DNA of 12,947 nt, taken from assembly GCA_041750975.1 (NCBI GenBank), contig JBGSYN010000227.1, positions 1 through 12,947 on the forward strand, given 5' to 3'. The notes beneath the pieces are model-generated. The model was not told the DNA's origin and ran no database searches. It saw only the letters and a list, made by a program, of their open reading frames with translations. This DNA comes from JBGSYN01 sp041750975 (GTDB lineage Bacteria; Pseudomonadota; Alphaproteobacteria; Geminicoccales; Geminicoccaceae). Of the stretch, positions 6,648-12,947 are shown one piece after another; within the stretch, counting starts at the first letter, position 1, and each line of letters starts with the position of its first letter. The position numbers were made by a program, and so were the translations under genes.

Positions 6648-7625
6648 ATGACGGAAAGAAGCCAGGATAGCCGTGTCCGCGTCGATCTCATTGCCGTTGT
6701 CATCGCTGTCCGCGGCGGCGAACCCCATGTCTTGACCGTGAACCGGCGAGGTCAACCGGCCGTGGCGTTGCCGTCGGGTCCCTTGCAGCCCGGGCATCGC
6801 TCGCTGCAGGCGGGGCTGAGATCGTGGGTCGAGACACAGACGCATTGCCGGCTCGGCTACGTGGAGCAACTCTATACGTTCGGCGACCGCATTCCTTCGA
6901 CCATCGACACTGGCATACGCTCTGAGCAGCGGACCATCTCCATCGCCTATCTGGCACTGGTCCCTCTCCCCAGGGAAGAGCTCCCGATCGAAGGGCGTTG
7001 GCAGCCTTGGTATGCCTTCTTTCCCTGGGAGGATGGACGGTCGGGCGAGCCGCCTTCGCGTGCCGTGATCAACGAGCGTCTTGGCGGCTGGGCCAACCGA
7101 ATGGGCCGGCAGCGCGACAATGATCACCTCGAACGAGCGCGTCTGACGTTTGGTATCGACGCCGCAGCTTGGGATGAAGAGCGGGCGCTGGAACGCTACG
7201 AAATGCTCTATGAGGCCGAGCTCGTTCCTGAAGCCTGCCACGATCGCTGCCTCGAGCCTCCCTTTGAGGTGACCGAGTTTCCGGGCGTTTCGATGTTCGC
7301 CGATCATCGCCGCATTCTGGCGACGGCGGTCAGCCGGCTGCGCGCCAAGATCAAATATCGCCCGGTCCTGTTCGAGTTGATGAAGCCCTCGTTCACCTTG
7401 TCGGAACTGCAGAAAACCGCCGAGGCGCTCTCGGGCATGCCCTTGCATATCCAGAACTTCAGACGGCTTGTCATGCAGCAGGGTCTGGTCGAGGAGACGG
7501 GTGAAATCGCGGCGGATACCGGCGGCCGGCCGGCGAAAATGATGCGTTTTCGGCGCGAAGCCACTTTGGAGCGGCCGACGCCGGGCGTTCGGGTGGGTGC
7601 TACCCGTCGTGGCGGCTACCCTTGA
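6648..7625 (+). CDS. nadQ: Nudix-type transcriptional regulator of NAD biosynthesis (NadQ/NrtR class)
   Basis: Likely DNA-binding regulator of nadABC. The N-terminal part (about 10-160) has the strand pattern of a Nudix fold (VDLIAVVIAVRGGEPHVLTV...). The Nudix box region, about 44-64, is degenerate: only isolated Arg/Glu residues survive (R58, E62) instead of G-x5-E-x7-R-E-x2-E-E. This suits a domain that senses a ligand rather than hydrolysing one. The C-terminal part (about 238-304) is a winged helix of the NrtR kind: FTLSELQKTAEALSGMPLHI, then IQNFRRLVMQQGLVEETGE and a GRPAKMMRF wing. From memory, alphaproteobacterial nadABC regulators of this build are called NadQ (COG4111). ATG 6648 is fixed by an in-frame stop 18 bp upstream (6630-6632) and a GGAG. 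The effector, presumably an NAD-related metabolite, cannot be read from sequence. The gene's stop codon overlaps the nadA -35 box. Confidence 0.85.
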   Translation: MTERSQDSRVRVDLIAVVIAVRGGEPHVLTVNRRGQPAVALPSGPLQPGHRSLQAGLRSWVETQTHCRLGYVEQLYTFGDRIPSTIDTGIRSEQRTISIAYLALVPLPREELPIEGRWQPWYAFFPWEDGRSGEPPSRAVINERLGGWANRMGRQRDNDHLERARLTFGIDAAAWDEERALERYEMLYEAELVPEACHDRCLEPPFEVTEFPGVSMFADHRRILATAVSRLRAKIKYRPVLFELMKPSFTLSELQKTAEALSGMPLHIQNFRRLVMQQGLVEETGEIAADTGGRPAKMMRFRREATLERPTPGVRVGATRRGGYP

Positions 7626-7649
7626 CATGAAGCGCGAAGCTCTTATGCT
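7622..7649 (+). promoter_or_regulatory. Sigma70-type promoter for nadABC
   Basis: TTGACA (7622-7627) is a perfect -35 box. A 16-bp spacer and TATGCT (7644-7649, four of six consensus bases) follow. Transcription should start near 7656. The -35 box overlaps the nadQ stop codon (7623-7625), and the -10 box overlaps the first operator, which implies repression by steric exclusion. Confidence 0.65.
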
Positions 7650-7660
7650 CACTATGAGTA
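7646..7660. promoter_or_regulatory. Upstream NadQ-type operator (site 1)
   Basis: TGCTCA-CTA-TGAGTA is a 6-3-6 palindrome with one mismatch, flanked by TTA on the left and AAA on the right. It overlaps the -10 box and the predicted start of nadABC transcription. It closely resembles site 2, centred 56 bp downstream, so the same dimeric regulator probably binds both. NadQ, encoded immediately upstream, is the obvious candidate. Confidence 0.75.
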
Positions 7661-7665
7661 AAAGC

Positions 7666-7691
7666 CACTAGCCGCGAGCTAGTGTTTTTTT
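7666..7691 (+). terminator. Intrinsic terminator-like hairpin in the nadA leader
   Basis: CACTAGC (7666-7672) and GCTAGTG (7678-7684) form a perfect 7-bp stem around the loop CGCGA. Seven T residues (7685-7691) follow at once, giving the form of a Rho-independent terminator. It lies 41 bp after the nadQ stop, so it may end the nadQ transcript. It is also downstream of the likely nadABC promoter and between the two operators, so it could attenuate nadABC. Confidence 0.7.
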
Positions 7692-7701
7692 GCCTTACTA
7701 A

Positions 7702-7716
7702 TGCTCAATTTGAGCA
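7702..7716. promoter_or_regulatory. Downstream NadQ-type operator (site 2)
   Basis: TGCTCA-ATT-TGAGCA is a perfect 6-3-6 palindrome ending next to the nadA Shine-Dalgarno AAGGAG. It shares TGCTCA-N3-TGAG with site 1. Past the predicted transcription start, it could act as a roadblock or support DNA looping with site 1. In RNA it would form a short hairpin directly upstream of the ribosome-binding site. Confidence 0.75.
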
Positions 7717-7717
7717 A

Positions 7718-7723
7718 AAGGAG
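7718..7723 (+). promoter_or_regulatory. nadA ribosome-binding site
   Basis: AAGGAG, six bases before ATG 7730, is a near-ideal Shine-Dalgarno. It decides the nadA start in favour of 7730 over the in-frame GTG at 7682, which lies inside the terminator hairpin and has no such signal. Confidence 0.85.
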
Positions 7724-7729
7724 ACCTCT

Positions 7730-8748
7730 ATGGTCGGCACCCTGAATCAGGAAGTGGAAACCCGGTCCTTCACGCACGGGGTCGCGCGACGTACCGAGGC
7801 GATCCATCAGCGCGTGAAACATGTCATTCCGGACTTCGAATGGCCGCTCTTCGCCCCCGAGATCGACGCCATTCAGGCGCTGAAACGCCATCGCAACGCG
7901 ATCATACTGGCCCACAACTACCAGACACCCGAGATCTATCACGGCGTCGCGGACATTGTCGGCGATTCGTTGGAGCTGGCGCGTCGTGCGGCCGAGACCG
8001 ATGCGGACGTCATCGTTCAGGCCGGGGTCCACTTCATGGCCGAGACGTCGAAGCTGGTTAACCCCGACAAGACCGTCCTGATCCCCGACATGGAGGCCGG
8101 CTGTTCGCTCGCCGCGTCGATCACAGCCGCCGATATCCGCCTGCTGCGCGAAGCCTATCCGGGCGTGCCGATCGTCACCTACGTCAACACCTCGGCGGAA
8201 GTGAAGGCCGAGTCCGACATCTGTTGCACTTCCGGCAACGCCGTACGCATCGTCGAATCATTGGGCACGCCGCGCGTGATCCTGCTGCCCGATAAATATC
8301 TGGCGAACTACGTCGCAGGTCAGACCGATGTGGAGATCATCGGCTGGCGCGGCCGCTGCGAGGTGCATGAGCGCTTCACCGGCGACGAAATCGATCGCTT
8401 CCGCAAATCGAACGACGGCGTCGTCGTCATCGCTCATCCGGAATGCCCGCCCGATGTGATCGCAGCCGCTGATTTCGCCGGCTCCACCGCGCAAATGACG
8501 AACTACGTCAAGACCAGGCGGCCGTCGCGCGTGCTGCTGCTCACCGAATGCTCGATGAGCGACAACATCGCCGCCGAAGCGCCCGATATCGAATTTATGC
8601 GGCCCTGCGGTCTATGCCCTCACATGAAACGGATCTCACTGCCGAAAATCCGCGAGGCGCTTGAAACCCTGCAGCCCGAGGTCACGATCGACCCGGCCGT
8701 GGCCCGGCGCGCCAGGGCCGCGGTGCAGCGCATGCTCCAGGTCGTCTA

Positions 8749-8749
<1 letters not shown>
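7730..8749 (+). CDS. nadA: Quinolinate synthase
   Basis: Condenses iminoaspartate with dihydroxyacetone phosphate to make quinolinate, the second step of de novo NAD synthesis. It is a cytoplasmic 4Fe-4S enzyme. The three cluster cysteines known for the family lie in the expected contexts: C125 (DMEAGCSLA), C239 (HPECP) and the CGLC pair C293/C296 (RPCGLCPHM). Other family motifs are LAHNYQTPEI (60-69), VGDSLELAR (77-85), QAGVHFMAE (97-105), YVNTSAEVKAESD (151-163), CTSGNA (166-171) and PDKYLA (187-192). The length of 339 aa is normal for the longer NadA type. The start at 7730 is set by an excellent ribosome-binding site. The stop overlaps the nadB start (TAATG), so the two are translationally coupled. 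Expression is probably controlled by the two upstream operators and the leader hairpin. Confidence 0.97.
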
Positions 8750-10346
<1,597 letters not shown>

Positions 10347-10350
<4 letters not shown>

Positions 10351-11204
10351 ACGAGCTCGAAAACCTTCCGGACCTGCTGATCGAGCCGGTCGTGAGATCG
10401 GCGTTGCTGGAGGATCTGGGGCGGGCCGGCGACATCACGACCGATGCCATCATACCGGCGGCTCAACCTGCCGGCGCTTCGGTGATTGCACGCGAATCCG
10501 GTGTCATTGCCGGGACGCGCAGCGCCGAACTCGCGTTTCGCCTGCTCGACCCGGCGGCCGCATGTACCATCGAAGCCCCGGACGGAACGCCCGTCGAGCC
10601 GGGACAGACGGTGATGCGGCTCGAGGGACGGGCCCGGGCCTTGCTGTCAGCCGAGCGTGTCGCTTTGAATTTCTTGTGCAGGCTCTCGGGCATCGCCACG
10701 GCGACGGCAGCATTGGTCAGGGCGGTCGAAGGCACCGATGCCGTCATCACCTGCACCCGCAAGACAACGCCGGGTCTCCGGGCTTTGGAGAAGGCCGCGG
10801 TGCGCGCCGGCGGTGGCGCCAATCACCGTTTCGGACTCGATGATGCGGTCTTGATCAAGGACAACCACATCGCTCTTGCCGGCGGTGTCGCCACCGCCAT
10901 CGAGCGCGCGCGCCGGCGGATCGGCCATCTTGTGAAAATCGAAGTCGAGGTCGACACCCTGGAGCAACTCGAGCAGGCCATGGCCGTCGCGCCCGACGTC
11001 GTGTTGCTCGACAATATGACGCCCGAACAGCTGCGCCGCGCGGTGGCGATAGTCGGCGGCAGAGCCAAGACCGAGGCTTCGGGCCGGGTTACCGCCGAAA
11101 CCGCCCCTGCGATCGCAGCGACCGGGGTGGATTTGATCTCGGCGGGATGGCTGACCCATAGTGCCAAAAGCCTCGACCTCGGGCTCGATTTCGAGACGGT
11201 GTGA
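10347..11204 (+). CDS. nadC: Nicotinate-nucleotide pyrophosphorylase (quinolinate phosphoribosyltransferase)
   Basis: Converts quinolinate and PRPP to nicotinate mononucleotide, CO2 and PPi, completing the set encoded by this operon. The N-terminal domain (about 15-120) precedes the barrel. Substrate-binding motifs are TRKTTPGLRALEK (137-149), HRFGLDDAVLIKDNH (160-174), KIEVEVD (197-203), LLDNM (220-224), EASG (243-246) and SAGWLTHS (265-272). All are intact at 285 aa, the usual size. It starts inside the nadB stop (ATGA, four-base overlap) with AAGG in the end of nadB. Only 22 bp separate its stop from that of the convergent membrane-protein gene, and no hairpin terminator is visible there. 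Confidence 0.97.
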
Positions 11205-11226
11205 GACGAGTTTGCGTCTGCCCCGA

Positions 11227-11736
11227 TCAGTGAGTGGTGGCCTCGCGCCAGCGCACGATCGACGCCGCGACAACGGCAAAAATCACATGACCGACCAACG
11301 CGACCCAGGTGATGCCGGTGAAACCCAGAAAGGCCGGGTTGCCTGCCACCAGATGCGCCATGATGTAGAGTGCAAAGATCCAGAGGCCGACGCCATAAAG
11401 GGTTGCCGAGACGAGCCAGGACATTGATGGCGCGATCCGTTCGACAAGCGGCCGCCAGATGAACATCCAGCCTATCGGATAGGCGATAATGCCTGCGACA
11501 TAGTGCAGAAGATGTCCGCCCGGACTATATGCAACGCCGAACGCGGCCTGCCAGGTTTGCGTCGCCAGCGGCACCGGGGCGAGGTTCGGAAAGCCGAGCA
11601 TCGGCGAGAGCGCCTGCCCGTATAGATCGAAAGCCGCGGTCGCGACCGCGCCGGCGAGCAGGATGGTCATGACGGTGGCCATCGTGATTGGCGGAAATCC
11701 AGCACGATCATGCGTTATGGTCGTATGCGTAGCCAT
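11227..11736 (-). CDS. Four-helix membrane protein of unknown function
   Basis: A 169-aa protein that I do not recognise by family. Four hydrophobic segments are clear: about 17-38, 75-95, 104-130 and 139-162. Helix 1 is followed by a non-membrane loop (40-74, FDLYGQALSPMLGFPNLAPV). Histidines lie in or at the edge of the helices: H75 and H78 (GGHLLHYVAG), H128 (YIMAH) and H150 (LVGH). These could be ligands for a metal or heme, but that is inference. ATG 11736 has an AAGGAG nine bases upstream. The gene lies 118 bp downstream of the CsoR-class repressor on the same strand. The two may be co-transcribed, which would make this a candidate metal-linked effector, although the gap is long enough for its own promoter. 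Confidence 0.82.
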   Translation of the reverse strand: MATHTTITHDRAGFPPITMATVMTILLAGAVATAAFDLYGQALSPMLGFPNLAPVPLATQTWQAAFGVAYSPGGHLLHYVAGIIAYPIGWMFIWRPLVERIAPSMSWLVSATLYGVGLWIFALYIMAHLVAGNPAFLGFTGITWVALVGHVIFAVVAASIVRWREATTH

Positions 11737-11854
11737 GGGACAAGTCTCCTTCGGTTCCCAACGACGCCATAGGTATGTGTCTGCTTGTGAATGCGCACGT
11801 GACGACTGTCACTGGTCACGCATGTGTGCCTTTTGGTGAAGTCGCGACCTCTAT

Positions 11855-12121
11855 TTACTCGCGGTCGATGATGTCGATCAGTTCCTGAAACACGCGGCGC
11901 TGATCCGCTGGATCGCCCGTGGCGATCACGTCCTCGATGCAGTGTGTCGCATGGTCTGCGATGACCAATCGCTCGACCGCCCGCAAGGCCGCACGCGCAG
12001 CAGCCGCCTGGTTGAGGATGTCGACGCAATAGCGGTCTTCCTCGACCATCCGGGCAATGCCGCGCACCTGCCCCTCGATCCGCTTTAGCCGCCTGAGTGC
12101 CGCGTCTTTCTGACCTTCCAT
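11855..12121 (-). CDS. CsoR/RcnR/FrmR-family metal-sensing repressor, CsoR-like ligand set
   Basis: A small all-helical DNA-binding repressor (88 aa) that loses DNA affinity when it binds its inducer. The family start is seen in ALRRLKRIEGQVRGIARMV (8-26). The sensor residues are C32, H57 and C61, with H60 next to the last. The C-x24-H-x3-C spacing is that of the Cu(I) sensor CsoR, whose M. tuberculosis ligands are Cys36, His61 and Cys65. It differs from RcnR, which has His at the last position, and from persulfide-sensing CstR, which lacks the His. Copper, or another soft metal, is therefore the best guess. A matching operator lies about 100 bp upstream, between it and the divergent broken permease. 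The Shine-Dalgarno before ATG 12121 is weak. Confidence 0.9.
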   Translation of the reverse strand: MEGQKDAALRRLKRIEGQVRGIARMVEEDRYCVDILNQAAAARAALRAVERLVIADHATHCIEDVIATGDPADQRRVFQELIDIIDRE

Positions 12122-12145
12122 TGCCGATTATTCCCTGGTTGTGAC

Positions 12146-12174
12146 ACCGTACTTAGTGACTCCATCATTCTCAA
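12146..12174 (-). promoter_or_regulatory. Tentative promoter of the CsoR-class gene
   Basis: On the minus strand TTGAGA (12174-12169), a 17-bp spacer and TACGGT (12151-12146) form a weak sigma70-like promoter 25 bp upstream of the start codon. The -35 box lies within the 12161-12184 palindrome. The -10 match is poor (three of six). Confidence 0.3.
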
Positions 12175-12184
12175 AAATGATGGA
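12161..12184. repeat. Perfect 9-bp palindrome upstream of the CsoR-class gene
   Basis: TCCATCATT (12161-12169) and AATGATGGA (12176-12184) are perfect 9-bp inverted arms around CTCAAA. No T-run follows on either strand, so it does not look like a terminator. It overlaps the possible -35 box of the repressor gene and differs completely from the G/C-rich CsoR site, suggesting either a second regulator's operator or a leader hairpin. Confidence 0.5.
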
Positions 12185-12218
12185 ACTCATAGCAGATTGC
12201 TCACGTTGTCTCAGCTTT

Positions 12219-12233
12219 TACCCCCCTAGGGTA
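12219..12233. promoter_or_regulatory. CsoR-type operator
   Basis: TACCC-CCCTA-GGGTA is a palindrome with perfect 5-bp arms, followed by TGGG. It matches the shape of copper-sensor CsoR operators; from memory the B. subtilis copZA site is built as TACCC-N5-GGGTATGG. It lies between the divergent repressor and permease genes, 67 bp before ATG 12301, so one site could serve both directions. Confidence 0.7.
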
Positions 12234-12300
12234 TGGGTGCCGTTATCCATATCAGCCGACCATGGAGAGCAGTCATTGCCCATTTAGCCTTGCCTTGCCG

Positions 12301-12947
12301 ATGAATCAGGATTTTCTCACCACTTGGCATGCTGCCGCGACAACCACGATCGGCCTTTTCTGGATGGCGTTCTGGGCTTTCGGTCTGGGCTAAGTTGTCT
12401 CCAGCATGATCCAGGTCTTCGTCACCCGCGAGCGGATGCGGCAAAGTATGGGTGAGGCCGGACCCAAGACCATCCTCCTCGCAACGGGCTTCGGCTTCAT
12501 CTCGAGTTCCTGCTCGTTCGCGGCACTTGCCACCTCGCGCTCGCTGTTCGCCAAGGGCGCCGGGCTGATCCCATCGCTCGCCTTCCTGCTGGCATCGACC
12601 AACCTCGTCATCGAACTCGGGATCGTCATTGCGATCTTCTTGAGCTGGCAATTCGTCGCCGGTGAATATATCGGCGGCATCCTGCTGATCCTCCTGATGT
12701 GGCTGGCGGTTCGCCTAACCTATCCTCGCCGGTTTTTAGAGCAGGCAAGGGACAAGGCTCGAGCCCAAGAGTTTCTTTCAGACGCTGTTCATCGGGTCCC
12801 GCACCGAGAACCCATCATTCCTCGCCTTATTGGAACAGGCGCTCGTCGGTCCGTTCGCGGCGTTTCTCACATTCATCGGTTCGATGGGGAACATTCCGCT
12901 GGCGGCCGTACTCTTCGGCAACGGCGTCAGCTTCGCGGGAATCATGG
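12301..12947 (+). pseudogene. Broken COG0701-family permease (nonsense codon and internal deletion), runs off window
   Basis: Translation from ATG 12301 gives 30 residues (NQDFLTTWHAAATTTIGLFW...FGLG) and meets TAA at 12391-12393. Downstream the same frame continues as clear permease sequence: VVSSMIQVFVTRERM, then GFISSSCSFAALATSRSLFA, LAFLLASTNLVIELGIVIAI and GEYIGGILLILLMWL. In intact relatives the stop position holds tyrosine (LGYVISSM, from memory). At about 12768-12773, after YPRRFLEQARDKARAQE, the family sequence jumps. The next recognisable part, FFQTLFIGSRTENPSFLALL to GSMGNIPLAAVLFGNGVSF, lies in another plus frame and runs to the window end. The charged central loop and a helix are missing. 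Both lesions together rule out a functional protein. An in-frame ATG at 12262 is an alternative start. Relatives are multi-helix permeases linked to metal or oxyanion export, often beside CsoR-type repressors. Confidence 0.87.

Noticed and set aside
6585..7652. 355-codon open frame on the minus strand
   Set aside because: It is antisense to nadQ, which has recognisable Nudix and winged-helix domains and a ribosome-binding site. The minus-strand product is Arg/Pro-rich without family features, a typical shadow in high-G+C DNA.
7682..7729. N-terminal extension of NadA from GTG 7682
   Set aside because: The extension translates the terminator stem, the T-run and operator 2 (MFFCLTNAQFEQKETS). 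ATG 7730 has an ideal AAGGAG and fits the family start.
11205..11226. Terminator between nadC and the convergent membrane-protein gene
   Set aside because: The 22-bp gap contains no inverted repeat or T-run.
11799..11822. GTGAC-GACT-GTCAC and nearby GTCAC repeats as a terminator of the CsoR-class gene
   Set aside because: The stem is only 5 bp and no T-run follows on the minus strand. It could be a protein site, but there is no support beyond the short repeat.
12197..12211. TGCTCA half-site upstream of the permease remnant as a NadQ operator
   Set aside because: There is no matching TGAGYA arm at the required 3-bp spacing; it is a chance hexamer.
12391..12393. Recoding of the in-frame TAA in the permease
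   Set aside because: TAA is not a selenocysteine codon, and a second independent lesion (deletion and frameshift near 12770) shows decay.
12226..12680. Two minus-strand open frames (141 and 96 codons) at the right end
   Set aside because: They lie opposite the permease remnant, whose plus-strand sequence is clearly family-like. Their products are low-complexity and charged.

Overview
The window looks like a chromosomal segment of an alphaproteobacterium. Three things support this: high G+C in most genes, a Nudix-type NAD regulator of the NadQ/NrtR class directly upstream of nadA-nadB-nadC (from memory, an arrangement typical of Alphaproteobacteria), and the general character of the proteins. 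No rRNA, tRNA, CRISPR array, insertion sequence or phage gene was seen.

Layout. (1) Positions 1-5133, plus strand: the distal part of an uptake operon of the peptide/opine/nickel (Dpp/Opp) ABC class. It has two permeases, one fused double ATPase, and then an enolase-superfamily (mandelate racemase/sugar-acid dehydratase type) enzyme. The solute-binding protein is not in the window. The enzyme suggests import and dehydration of a sugar acid or an acid-containing glycoside. (2) Positions 6392-5173, minus strand: a small cluster read towards the first operon. It holds a short cytochrome c fragment with no visible export signal, a degenerate cupin, and cyanase (cynS). The cupin part has clearly lower G+C than the rest of the window. 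(3) Positions 6648-11204, plus strand: the regulator nadQ, then nadA, nadB and nadC with overlapping start/stop codons. These cover aspartate -> iminoaspartate -> quinolinate -> nicotinate mononucleotide. The 104-bp nadQ-nadA gap is dense: a sigma70-like promoter, two TGCTCA-N3-TGAGYA operators, an intrinsic-terminator hairpin between them, and a strong ribosome-binding site. (4) Positions 12121-11227, minus strand: a CsoR-class metal-sensing repressor with Cys-His-Cys ligands, followed by a four-helix membrane protein of unknown role. (5) Positions 12301-12947, plus strand: a COG0701-type permease divergent from the repressor. It is broken by a nonsense codon and by an internal deletion with frameshift, yet a CsoR-type operator still sits upstream of it.

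The most notable points are the nadABC leader (possible combined operator and attenuation control), the decayed permease with its surviving metal-responsive operator, and the odd cyanase-cupin-cytochrome cluster. No wholly new system is evident. All family assignments come from reading motifs by eye; no database search was possible.
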